Below are positions 34,703 through 45,469 of a stretch of 64,000 bases of DNA, in pieces. Position 1 is the stretch's first letter. Each line of letters opens with the position of its first letter. Made by a program: the position numbers and the translations under genes. The notes under the pieces were generated by a model that was not told where the DNA came from, did no database searches, and saw nothing but the letters and a program-made list of their open reading frames with translations. The DNA is taken from positions 434,001 through 498,000 of the forward strand of contig NW_026251714.1 in assembly GCF_025024155.1 (NCBI RefSeq), in the 5' to 3' direction. This DNA comes from Gamsiella multidivaricata. Lineage: Eukaryota; Mortierellomycota; Mortierellomycetes; Mortierellales; Mortierellaceae.

Positions 34703-35917
34703 CTATCCAGGAGGCAACAGCGAGGCATCGACGCCCGATCCCTGATCCTCGGCCTCCTCCTCCTCCTCATAATCATTACGGTCATAGATCGGCGATCGAG
34801 GCATCGCCATCGATCCACTCCTCGCGGCCTCCAAGATCCCAAAGGGCTTCACCAGCTTCACAAACGCATCCACTCGATCCGGCTTGGCCGACAACTCGAT
34901 CACCACACAATCGCTGCTCACATCCACGACCTTGCCCTGGAACAACTTTGCGAGCTCCGTCAACGACTTTAGATGTGCATGCGTCTGACGCAACGCATTC
35001 GACGGCGTCATCTCCTCCTCGGTCTCTTCTTGCACCAGCTGGTAGTTGTTGGGCGCACGCGAGTTCATCTGCGCACGGACGTGTTCGGGTCCCAGGATGG
35101 AGACCTTGATCAGCAGCAACTCGCGTTCAATCACCTTGAACCCTGTGTAGTCCAACACTGCCCACACCGGTACCTACACGCGCGCGCGGAATAGAAAAGA
35201 GCGAGATTCTGTTAATTGAGATGCACTAATAAACACACCAAAAAAAACAAGACCAGATCCTCGCAGATAAATGAAAAAAAAAAAAAAAACCACCCCGGCT
35301 CAAAACTTACAAGATCCTCCAGTTGTCTCCGGGCCTGCTCCACAGTCGTCGATTCGCCCTTCAAGACAATCGTCATACGACTCAGATCCGCAACCTCGGT
35401 CTTGGCAACGACGAGCGAGTCGATATTAAAGCCCCTGCCGGCCAAGATTCCCGAGACGCGACTCAGGACTCCAGGTTCGTTCTGGACAAGACAGTTGAGG
35501 ATATGTCGCTGACGGGTCTGCTTGTGTCCGATCGGCGGGGTGTTGTACAGGATGTTCGACACCGCCTCCTCTGCGGAGGGTGGCGCTGGGTGGAGATAAT
35601 CCGCCGTTAACGCAGGATGACGCTTGTGCGGATGCGAGCGCTTGTAGGAGATGGCCGAGGTGGAGGAGGAGGACTGGCGGATGAAGGTGGTTGCTGGGGT
35701 CATGGCCCGCTGGGGCTTCATGGCAGCCTGGGTCTATTCAGAGGGGGGTATGCGAAGAAAGGGTGTGTATGCCTCAAATGGTTAGTATGGGTCCAGGGTC
35801 CATCTAGGGCTGTTGTTTTTTCTTGTTGCTTTCTTGCTGGTTTCTTGTTGTTGCAGCTAAAGACGTTACCAAGGGAGCGGCCCTGAAGGTGGAGCTCAGA
35901 ATCCTGCTGGTCCACAT
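34703..35917 (-). CDS. ILV6: Acetolactate synthase regulatory (small) subunit
   Basis: Minus-strand exons 35917-35870, 35733-35311 and 35173-34703 give 313 aa. The N-terminus is an Arg/Ser-rich, acid-free mitochondrial presequence ('MWTSRILSSTFRAAP'). The ACT domain reads 'HILNCLVQNEPGVLSRVSGI' and 'GRGFNIDSLVVAKTEV'. After the second intron come 'VPVWAVLDYTGFKVIERELLL' and 'ERELLLIKVS', then 'FQGKVVDVSSDCVVIELSAK', the second ACT-like region of fungal Ilv6. The tail is acidic. It confers valine feedback inhibition and activates the catalytic subunit, encoded in this same cluster at 42177-44663. All junctions keep phase 0. It is transcribed in the same direction as the leucine fusion gene downstream. 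Confidence 0.93.
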
Positions 35918-36941
35918 TGGCGAGTAGAGGGGTCGAAGGAGAGTGGGGGGGGGGAGGGAGGGGAGAGGGAGGAGTGTGGGTGGTGGATGGGGGAAAATAA
36001 AAAAAAAGAAAAGCGATGGAGGGATGAAAGAAAGGGATGAAGAGAAAATAAAAACGGCGATCGCGAAGGAACTGATCCCCCCCCCATACTCTCTTTTTCT
36101 ATTGTGTGAGGACTGAATAGCCCGTGGTGCAGTAAACAGTATGGCACAGTATAGTGCTCTGCACTGAATAGTGGACTGAATAGCGGCTTCTGTTCTGTGC
36201 ACGGCGCAATGGGCAGATATAGTTTAGCGTAAACTATCCGCTGGAGAGTCCTGCAGGATCGGACAGATCGATTTCTCTGACGCGCTACACAGATGAGTAA
36301 CCAACTTACGTTAACCCGCTGCCTTAAGTCGATGACACCGCTGACACACTTCCGTCTACGCACACGACCCCCAATCGCAGCCTACAGCCCATGTGAGAGA
36401 GACCCTTTTTTGTTGTTTGTTGTTTGTCAATCAGCCTAAATCCCTAGACCTTAACGGGCTTATCGTAAAAAAGGGAAAAAAACGACCGATACGCCCTTGC
36501 TCCCCACACAGTCTGTTCCATCCAGCAACTCCGTCCAGGGACAACTCCTTCCAGGGGCAACTCCGTCCGAGGACAACCTAGAACATAAGGGGATGTGTTC
36601 CATCAAACCCAGGTCCCCTGTATCCATATGGTTGTTGGTACAGGAGGGGGTGGGATCGAAGGCAAGATGTAGCACACTCGAGCGTTAGAATGCATTGGCA
36701 CAGCACTCAAGCAACTGTGCTCTACTCCACAAATATGCACCCATCCCATGCACACACACACAAAAGACAAACACATGGATGGTCCTGGGCATTAGCGCGT
36801 CGTTACAAAAACACAACAGACTCTTGGGTCCTTGTACGTTGTATAGTATAATGGTTTCTATTGTAGTAAAAAAAAAAAGACTAACGGTACACATCATCGC
36901 TCGCCACAGATCTGTCTGCCTTCATCGACCTGTCATTCAAT
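35918..36941. promoter_or_regulatory. ILV6 promoter region and HIBCH 3' end
   Basis: No gene supported. Near 35945-36060 the DNA is G/A-rich low complexity. A TGAGTAA element (one mismatch from a Gcn4 site) lies at about 36293-36299. A short imperfect tandem of 'CAACTCC(A/G)TC' units occurs at about 36524-36580. Confidence 0.35.
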
Positions 36942-38918
36942 CTAGTTGATCCACTTGAGCTCGCCCTCAGTCCCCTTCGTCACCTTGCGCGACAACACCT
37001 CCAGGACCTTCTCCCGAACACCAATCTTTCCTCCGCTCTTCTTCACGCACACATCCGCAACCTCCTCAGCCGTCAACTGCAATGGTCCGCTGCCCTGTGC
37101 CTCGCCCGTCACAATCTTACGGATCTCGTCCTCGGATGTGAGTCCATATCGCTTGTACGGGTACTCCTTCCAGGTCGCGGTGCTCGACAGCGACAGAGGC
37201 TTCGGTGCCTGGTTCCTGAAATATGTACCCAACATCTGCTCACGATCCACCTCCTCGATCGTCGCAGGCTGCCACTTCGGGTCCAATGTCTTCTCGATCA
37301 ACAACGCCCTCACGCCCTCAGAGAAATCGTGGCCATACAAGAACTGACGAGCCAGCTGGTGCTCCATTCGGAAGCAATCAGCAATGCCCAGGTTGGCTCC
37401 CTCGCGGATCTGCTGAAGAGTAACCTTGAGTGACATGGGGGACATGGACCGGAGGACCTTCAGGGTCTTAGTCGCAAAGGGCGTATTCTCCTTCTCCAGA
37501 GCAGCGACAATCTCCTCGATCGTGTTGAAGCGGAAGCAGCGGTCGATCGCATCCCGATCATCGGAGAGGGTGTACTTGTGGTCGTGCAGAGGCTCGCTTA
37601 CAAAGTCCTCGATCGCCATGTTGATCACATCGTGGTTGTCGGTCTCCAGCTCACTCAAACGGTCCTCCAATGCGGGCAAACGCTCCGAGGGAACGTAGTG
37701 TGTGGCGATTCCTGCATAACTATTGCCCATATGGAGAAAAAAAAGAAAAAAAAGAAAAAAAAGAAAAAAAAAAAAAAAAAAAGACATATAGATCCATGTC
37801 AATCAGAAAAAAAGCTTCTCCCTCCGTACCATTAAAACCGCAATGAAGTCTGCCTCCACATATATGTAGTAAGCCATTTCGGCCTGTCCATCACACACTT
37901 ACACAGTGTCAATGCCCTTCAGGCGGGAGCCAACAAGTCCGAGATAGGTACCGGTCTCACCATCCAAGCGAGGCAAGAAGAACGATCCTCCAACATCAGG
38001 GAACAATCCGATGTTGGTCTCTGGCATAGCGAACAAGGTCTTTTCAGTCGCGATCCTGAACGGGGCATGAACAGAGAGACCGACGCCGCCTCCCACTATG
38101 GCGAACCGTCAATTCAAAAAAGAATCAAAAACTCTGTCAGTCGCCAACACTCCCCCTAGTGTTTGCCTCCCCCATGCATCGAATAGGTCCGCTCGAGTGA
38201 AACACGAAGAAATCGCTTACTGGTGATGCCGTTGAGGATGGCCACGAAGGGTGTCTTCAAGGTGGCGATCATGTGGTTCAGCTTGTACTCCTCCGCAAAG
38301 AATTCCAATGCCTCGTTCTGCTTTCCTGCATTGGCCAGCTCCACCACCTGGCGAACGTCTCCTCCGGCGCAGAACGCCTTCTCTCCCGATCCTTTGATGA
38401 CAATGACCTTGCACAAGTCCGAGGCATCCCATGCCTAGTAAAAAAATGATAGCGTGAGCATCCAGACTGAGACAGAAAAAGACGAAATTTTAACTGGGAG
38501 GGGGGGGGGGAGGAGGGCATAATCCGATCAACTTGTTCGTGTGTACCTGAAGCTGGGGGGTCATATTGCGGACCATGCTCAAGTTGAGAGCATTGAGGGC
38601 CTTGGGGCGATTGAGAACAAAGGTTCTGCTGGAAAGGTGCTTGCGGTGCAAAACATCGGCCTAAAAAAAAAAAAAAAGACAGCGTATTGGTGTCGACGCA
38701 ACGCAAGACAAAATACACACAGCCAATTGTCTAATCATCCCTGAGCTGGATCCACCAGTTATAATTTGCAAAAGGGCAACAACATACCTCAGCAGAGTCG
38801 TTCTTGGCGGCAGTGGTAGACATCTATTCCATTGTCAGTCAACCGTCCATGTCAATATGTATATATATATTTTTTTCATCGCTATCATCCGGGGGAGGGG
38901 GAATTCGTCCGCGTCCGC

Positions 38919-38951
<33 letters not shown>

Positions 38952-39081
38952 GAATAGGTCCGTCGCTTACATTGACACGCGCACCGAGCCAGCCGTTGAC
39001 CATGCGGATGCGGTTCTGAGCGACAATCGAATGCGACACCCTTGAGGTGGTGTTGGTGATGCGGAATGACTGGCGCAGCAT
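36942..39081 (-). CDS. EHD3: 3-hydroxyisobutyryl-CoA hydrolase, mitochondrial (valine catabolism)
   Basis: Six minus-strand exons, 39081-38971, 38823-38788, 38660-38547, 38434-38221, 38095-37903 and 37719-36942, give 481 aa. The N-terminus is a mitochondrial presequence ('[17 protein letters not shown]'). The crotonase fold shows '[15 protein letters not shown]', '[15 protein letters not shown]' (oxyanion hole), '[19 protein letters not shown]' and '[20 protein letters not shown]' with the catalytic Glu and Asp positions of hydrolases. 'HYVPSERL' and the long C-terminal helical part mark HIBCH rather than a simple enoyl-CoA hydratase. It hydrolyses 3-hydroxyisobutyryl-CoA in valine degradation. 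It is the only catabolic gene recognised in the BCAA cluster, between ILV6 and ILV5. Intron 1 holds a T(29) tract (38923-38951). Confidence 0.9.
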
Positions 39082-39506
39082 TGTCGAAGCAGGTGTGTCC
39101 GTTGGGAGAAGGAAATTGGTTGTCAAAGGCGAGAAACGGGACGGGAGGAGCGACCTGCCAAAAAATGGTTCCTTTTTTTTTTTTTTTCCCTCTCACTGTG
39201 GGAAAAAATTATGACTGCTATTTACATTTGTGACGTATAAGAATAGTCCCTGCTGGAGGACATGATGCACATTTTCCACAAGATGAAAGTATAGAAAGTA
39301 TCGTAGATCAAAAACCGTTGTTTTATTTCTTCTAGGATCAATGCGATCGGTTTATTTTAAAAAGAAAAAGGCGTTGTTTGGTATGGTACAGGCGCATTCA
39401 GAGCGCAATAGCAGTAGAACGAACAAAAAGGGGGGAGGGGGGGGAGGAAATAAAAGCAGAACAGTCTAAAAAAGGATGTTTGGAATGCTGCAGCCGATTT
39501 GTGGGT
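39082..39506. promoter_or_regulatory. HIBCH promoter region / ILV5 3' end
   Basis: Short spacer with a TGACGTA (CRE/ATF-like) element near 39231 and a T tract at about 39172-39187. No gene seen. Confidence 0.35.
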
Positions 39507-40820
39507 TTACTGGTTCTCGGGTCTCAACTGGCGGACGGCCTTGCCGGCACGCCACATCTCGTGGCTGGCAATCTCGGCCAACTCCTGCTCGAGCTCAGCA
39601 CGGTAGTTGGGTGTAGAGTTCTTGGCCAAGGACCTCCTGGTCTCGGTTCCGTTGGCGACGGACTCGTACAGCTCCTCGAAGATGGGCTTGGAGACATCAT
39701 GGAACCTCTTCCACCAGTCGAGAGCACCGCGCTGAGCAGTGGTCGAGCAGTTGGCGTACATCCAGTCCATGCCGTTGGCACCGATCAAGGGGTAGAGCGA
39801 CTGCGTAGCCTCCTCAACGGTCTCGTTGAAGGCCTCAGAGGGGGTGTGGCCACGAGCACGGAGGACATCGTACTGGGCAACGAAGAGACCCTGGATGGCG
39901 CCCATCAAGACACCACGCTCACCATAGAGATCAGAGTAGACCTCCTGCTTGAAGGTGGTCTCGTACAAGTAACCGGTTCCGACACCGACACCGAGGGCGA
40001 TAGCGCGGTCCTTGGCCTTGCCAGAGACATCCTGGTAGACGGCGACGGATCCGTTGATGCCACGTCCCTCGAGGAAGAGGTTGCGGACGGTGGTACCGGA
40101 TCCCTTGGGGGCGACGAGGATGACATCAATGTCCTTGGGGGGAACGACGCCAGTGTCCTCGGCGTAGATGACGGAGAATCCGTGAGAGAAGTAGAGGGTC
40201 TTGCCCTTGGTGAGGTAGGGCTTGATCTCGTTCCAGAGCTTGGACTGAGCAGCATCGGAAAGCAAGTTCATGATGACGGTTCCGCGGTCGCAGGCCTCGT
40301 TGATCTCGAAGAGGTTCTTTCCGGGAACCCAGCCCTCGGAGACGGCCTTGTCCCAGGAGGCACCCTTGCGGGATCCGATGATGACGTTCAGTTTGTTGTC
40401 GCGAAGGTTGAGAGCCTGACCACGACCCATGGGGCCGTAACCGAGAACGGTGAGGGTGTCATCCTTGAACATCTCATGGAGCTTGGCAGGGGGGTAGTCG
40501 CTGCGCTCATAGACGACCTCCTTCGTGCCACCAAAGTCCATGGTCTTGATGCCACGGGTCTGCGTGAAAGCAACCTGGAAAGACACAGGAGATATAGGAT
40601 GAGATTGTCAGTCATTTGCATTTGCATAGGGAGAGAAAGAAGATTATTTGATCCAGACAAAGATGAGGAGACACAGGTGGAAAGGATAGGTTACCTTGCA
40701 GGCAGCAGCGCGGGAGATGTGGGAGATGGCGGCAGGGCGAGCCATGACGGAGAAGGAGCGGGCAGCGGGGGCAGCGACGCGAGTCAACTGGCGGAAAGCG
40801 GAGCGGGCGGCGAAGCTCAT
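39507..40820 (-). CDS. ILV5: Ketol-acid reductoisomerase, mitochondrial
   Basis: Exons 40820-40695 and 40574-39507 (minus strand) give 397 aa, close to yeast Ilv5. A 40-residue presequence rich in Arg/Ala/Ser ('MSFAARSAFRQLTRVAAPAA') precedes the NADPH-binding domain: 'MDFGGTKEVVYERSDYP', 'VLGYGPMGRGQALNLRDN' (GxGxxG), 'IIGSRKGASWDKA'. The C-terminal knotted domain has 'LGVGVGTGYLYETTFKQEV' and 'DLYGERGVLMGAIQGLF' with the Mg-binding acidic residues (D..ER, E). It converts acetolactate/acetohydroxybutyrate to dihydroxy-acids in valine/leucine and isoleucine synthesis. Strong codon bias (GCC, GTC, AAG) suggests high expression. It is divergent from ILV2 across 1.36 kb. Confidence 0.96.
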
Positions 40821-42176
40821 TGTGAGTATGTGTGATATAGAAGACGAAGGAGTGGAGAGAGTGGAATCAACAAGGAGCTGACCTGGGTATGGATGGGTGA
40901 GTGAAGGGAGTTTGGGGGGAGTGTGAAGAAGAAGGAGGAGAAGGGGATGGGGATGAGGGTCCCTAGGTTTATATAAGGGGAGATCGGATCTGCGCCATCT
41001 CACTTATCTCTCCGGTGGCCATGTCTTTCTTCTTCAGGCACAGGGGTGTACGACATTAGGAGACATCTTTAGTGCCGTACGATAGCCGATAATAATGGTC
41101 ATTGGTGCGAGGGCACCTGTCGATAGGGCTCCTAGTCTAAGTCTAATTGCCTGCCTCATGTTACTCATTTCCATCCGCTGTCGCCCCGAAAGTCAAAAAC
41201 GACTGGCAACCTTAAATGGCCGCCTGTCCAACCATGTCCGCTGTACCTAATGGAGTGCAGCGGGGCGATAGGGAGCCATGATAACTTAACTCTTTTGTAT
41301 GAGACAGTACACATAGACTACTACATATAGATACATACAAATAAATAAATGTATGTACCTAAACAACGGCTGTGTCGCTGTCTAATCCTCTCTGTTTCTC
41401 TCCCTCCCTCTCGCTCTGCTCCCCTTGGTTCCCTCGGTTGCACCCCCTCGTCCGGAGCAGAGACAGGACTATGTACGCCGGAAGAAGATGATAGGCGCGT
41501 GCAGGTCGATGCCAATGGGGAGGGCCAGGGCAGGGTCTGGCGAGTGGGGAGTGGGTGGGGGGAGGAAAGGACAGTCTTGGAGGGAGGACAGATCCGCAGC
41601 AGATGATTGGTCGGATGAAATGAGTAATCTGAGTGCGTCTGTGTTACAGATAGCAGACCAACGGGGGCCCCTCTGTCCGCTGCAGTGACAGAGTTGACTC
41701 TTTCGGCGCAGACTCCGCTCGGACTCGAGAGGGACACGACTTTGAAATCCGCATGCGCCGACCGTGCATCCTATCCGCCTCTGATACCTCTGCTATTCTG
41801 ATACTCTGATATTTCCATAATCCCTTTCGGTTTCCTTTTTTTTTTTTTTTTTTTTTTTTCCCTTTATATGTGACCCTTCTGTCTTACCCCACTTTCTTCC
41901 TTTTTTTTTTCTTCTTCTTCTTCTTCTTCTCCTTCTCCTTCTCTCTTCTCACTCACTCACTCACTCACTCACTCACTCACTTTGCGAACAAAAGGGCCCT
42001 CGTCTCCGCTGTCTGTCCTCCTCGACTCTTTTCCTTCCTTCCTTCCTTCCCTCGTTGATACCTAAGCCAGAGTCTTCACTCCCCGCTCTTCTCCATACTC
42101 CTTTCTTTGCCACCAAAAAATACTTAGTTTTCCCCTCTCTCCCCTCCCCTCAAACCAAACACACATATAATCAGAC
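40821..42176. promoter_or_regulatory. Bidirectional ILV5-ILV2 promoter region
   Basis: On the ILV5 side a TTATATAAA box lies at 40976-40968, about 150 bp before its ATG. On the ILV2 side there is a TTTATATG motif near 41863, a T(21) tract, CTT repeats and a (TCAC)n run (about 41950-41985). A TGACTC half site occurs at 41695-41700 and a TGAGTAA near 41619, compatible with general amino-acid (Gcn4-type) control. I see no CCGGNNCCGG Leu3 site. No gene supported. Confidence 0.45.
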
Positions 42177-44663
42177 ATGCAAGCACAGCCTTTCGCCCGC
42201 CTGGCCAGATCCACATACTCCACCGTCGCCAGACAGACCCTCGCCAAGAACCTCTCGCTCTCATCCGCATCAAGAGTCGCTGCCGCCCAAATCCGCTTCC
42301 GCTCCTCTGCCGCCACTGCCGAGTCGACCTCAACACAAAAGTAAGCTGAAAACCGCTCTTCTGCGTTGCTGTCCTGCTCTTGCTTGCCCTTGCTTGCTCT
42401 TGCTTGCTCTTGCTCTTGCTTACTTGCTTTACTAACCAACACACACCTCTGAACCACCAGTGTCGCTGCTGTCGATCCATCCGCTGCTGCTCCTCTGCAG
42501 CCCCTCGAGCGTACACAACAACCAAGGAACGCAGCCAAGCCCGACCACGACCATTCATTCGTCGGCATGTCTGGAGGACAGATCTTCCACGAGATGATGT
42601 TGCGACACAACGTGAAGCATGTCTTTGGATACCCCGGAGGCGCCATCTTGCCCGTCTTCGATGCCATCTACAACTCGAAGCATTTCCAGTTTATCCTCCC
42701 CAGAGCCGAGCAGGGTGCTGGCCATGCTGCTGAGGGATACGCCCGTGTCACGTAAGTGGATCCTTTCTTATCTACATTCTTTCTTTACTTCCTTTCAATT
42801 TCTTTAATGGAAACTTGATTTATGGATTTATGGTTTCCCTTATCTCGTACAAAAAGCGAACGCATCGCACTGCATCTTTGCTTTTATCTTCGGAGAAAAA
42901 AAAAAGGTTTTTAACATTTTGCGCATCGTCTCCTCCCCTCATTGGTAAACCCAATCTATGCTTGCACATGACAGCGGAAAGCCAGGCGTCGTCCTTGTCA
43001 CTTCCGGTAAGATCTTTTTTTCCTTGTCCGAAATAAACTATAATGCCATGGAAAACGCTCGAGATCCGATGCTGATCTTCTGTCCCAATTGCCTCTGATT
43101 GTCCATATAGGTCCCGGTGCCACTAATGTCATTACCGCTATGCAGGATGCGCTCTCGGATGGAACACCCATGGTCGTCTTCTCGGGACAGGTTCCCGTCA
43201 GCGCCATCGGATCAGATGCCTTCCAGGAGGCCGACGTTGTCGGAATCTCGCGCGCATGCACAAAGTGGAACGTCATGGTCAAGGACATTGCCGATCTCCC
43301 TAGACGCATTAACGAGGCCTTTGAAATCGCAACCTCCGGCCGTCCTGGACCCGTCTTGGTGGATTTGCCCAAGGACGTTACCGCCGCCATCGTCAACAAG
43401 CCCATTCCCTCTAACCCCAGCATTCCCGCTAGACCCCCTACCAGCCAGGCTCCTTTCTTCTCTGGTCTGGCCAAAGATGCCTCCCAGGTCACCTCTCCTC
43501 AGATCCTTCGCGCTGCTCAGCTGATCAATGCGGCCAAGCGTCCATTGATCTATGCTGGTCAGGGTATCCTGGCCCACCCAGATGGTCCTGCTCGCCTCAA
43601 GGAGCTGTCCCACAACGGAAACATCCCCGTCACAACCACTCTCCAGGGTCTTGGTGCCTTTGACGAGTTGGATCACCGCTCGCTCCACATGGTCGGTATG
43701 CACGGCTCTGCCTACGCCAACCTTGCCATGCAAAAGGCCGATGTCATCATTGCTCTGGGCGCCCGTTTCGACGACCGTGTCACTGCCAATGTGCCCCGCT
43801 TCGCACCCGAGGCCAGGAAGGCCGCTGCAGAGAAGCGTGGAGGCATCATCCACTTTGAGATCTCGCCCAAGAACATCAACAAGGTCGTTCAGGCGACTGA
43901 GGCTATTGAGGGTGACGTGACCGAAAACTTGACAAAGTTGTTGCCGCTGATCGAGAACTCTGAGCGCAAGGAGTGGTTCTCCAAGATCAGCGACTGGAAG
44001 AGCCGATTCCCCTTCTACCACGTTCAGGACCCCAACGGCACCTTGCTTCCCCAGACCGTTATCCAGGAGCTCGACAGACAGACCGCCGACATCAAGGACA
44101 AGGTCATCATCTCGACCGGTGTCGGTCAGCATCAGATGTGGGCTGCTCAGTACTTCCGCTGGCGCCATCCCCGCACGCTTGTCACCTCTGGAGGATTGGG
44201 AACTATGGGATTCGGACTTCCAGCCGCCATTGGAGCCAAGGTCGGAAAGCCCGATCACATCGTTATCGACATTGATGGAGACGCCAGTTTCTGTATGACG
44301 GGTATGGAGTTGGCGACAGCTGCCCAGTACAACATTGGAGTCAAGGTCTTGATCCTCAACAACGACTTCCAGGGAATGGTCAAGCAGTGGCAGGATCTTT
44401 TCTACGAGGAGCGTTACTCTGGTACACAGATGTTCAACCCCGACTTTGTCAAGCTGGCGGAGGCTATGAACATCAAGGGTCTTCGCGCGACGTCGATGCA
44501 GGATCTTCCTGGCGCCATGGCCGAGTTCTTGGCACACCCTGGCCCAGTTGTGTTGGAGGCCAAGGTTTGCAAGCGTGAGCATGTGTTCCCCATGGCACCA
44601 GCAGCAAATGCACTCCACGAGTTCATTGTCCATCCTCACCAGGCTGGCGAAAGCCGCGATTAA
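42177..44663 (+). CDS. ILV2: Acetolactate synthase catalytic subunit, mitochondrial
   Basis: Exons 42177-42340, 42461-42751, 42975-43006 (a 32-nt exon) and 43111-44663 give 679 aa. The presequence 'MQAQPFARLARSTYSTVAR' is mitochondrial. The PYR domain has 'GYPGGAILPVFDAIY' and the catalytic Glu of 'RAEQGAGHAAEGYAR', and 'TSGPGATNVITAMQDA' spans the last intron. The central FAD domain includes 'GLGAFDELDHRSLHMVGMHG'. The PP domain shows the thiamine diphosphate motif 'DIDGDASFCMTGMEL' to 'LILNNDFQGMVKQW'. It condenses pyruvate (or pyruvate plus 2-oxobutyrate) as the first BCAA step, and its regulatory subunit gene lies in the same cluster. All joins keep frame. A MITE lies 156 bp after the stop. 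Confidence 0.96.
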
Positions 44664-44819
44664 GTTTGATCAACGCCCCCTCCATAATCTATCCACCCAT
44701 CCACACTCACACACAAATGGCACCCTTAGCATGTCCTGATGCCCTTTCTACTTGTATCATACCACTCTCACCTCTCTTTTGCATAACAATAAACCAAAAA
44801 AAAAATATATACATATATA

Positions 44820-45063
44820 CAGTCAATCTCCCCTTATTGTCATGATCATGACAGTTAGCCAAGATTCAAAGGAATCGGGCGATGTCACTGGCCAATTGTC
44901 AAAATTTTTATTTTATCTTCTTCAGTCATGTGAGGGATCCAACCTGTGTGTATATGATAAAATAAAAATTTTGAATTAAAATGGCAATTGGCCAGTGACA
45001 TCGCCCGATTCCTTTGAATCTTGGCTAACTGTCATGATCATGACAATAAGGGGAGATTGACTG
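44820..45063. mobile_element. Tc1/mariner-type MITE with perfect 79-bp terminal inverted repeats
   Basis: The 244-bp element starts CAGTCAATCTCCCC and ends with its exact complement. Arms 44820-44898 and 44985-45063 match over 79 bp without mismatch. A further imperfect pairing (TCAAAATTTTTATTTTATC) is offset by about 10 bp. TA dinucleotides flank both ends (44818-44819, 45064-45065), the target duplication of the Tc1/mariner/pogo superfamily. It has no coding capacity. Perfect arms imply recent insertion. Confidence 0.92.
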
Positions 45064-45469
45064 TACATATAAACATATTATCAAATAACCAGATGCTTTT
45101 GAGGGGCTTTGTTCTTTTACAGCTTTTTTTCTTTTTGTAGAGGACGACGAAGCGAAAGGACTAAAAGTCGAAGACCCCATTTACCTTCGAAGAAGCAACA
45201 TGTAACAGACTATGAAGCCAATTCAGTAACTGTGTCCAGCGGTCAGCGTACGCGATCTGTGTCGCCCATGACTGGTTTTAATGCCCAAGTGTCCTGTTTT
45301 CGAATTGGCTTCCCAATCCTCAGAGATTTATTTTTTTGCACTTTTACACGAACTCTCAAAGGATTCTCTCACCTTTAATCTTCAGCTTGCACCAACGCCA
45401 ATAAAATACCTCGAATACACACAGCTACAAACCCAGAACGCTACAAAAAAAAAAAAAAAAAAAAAAAAG

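Noticed and set aside
39378..40835. Long plus-strand frame opposite ILV5
   Set aside because: Antisense shadow caused by GC-rich third positions; repetitive Gly/Val/Asp composition.
43212..44639. Long minus-strand frame opposite ILV2
   Set aside because: Antisense shadow; ILV2 motifs are all on the plus strand.
30327..44663. BCAA cluster as a horizontally acquired bacterial operon
   Set aside because: Several introns per gene, mitochondrial presequences on ILV2, ILV5, ILV6 and HIBCH, and mixed strands argue against direct operon transfer; the fusion gene alone remains open to that question.
45109..45469. Additional upstream exon for the Crypton gene
   Set aside because: Open frames here show no splice-consistent link or family pattern.
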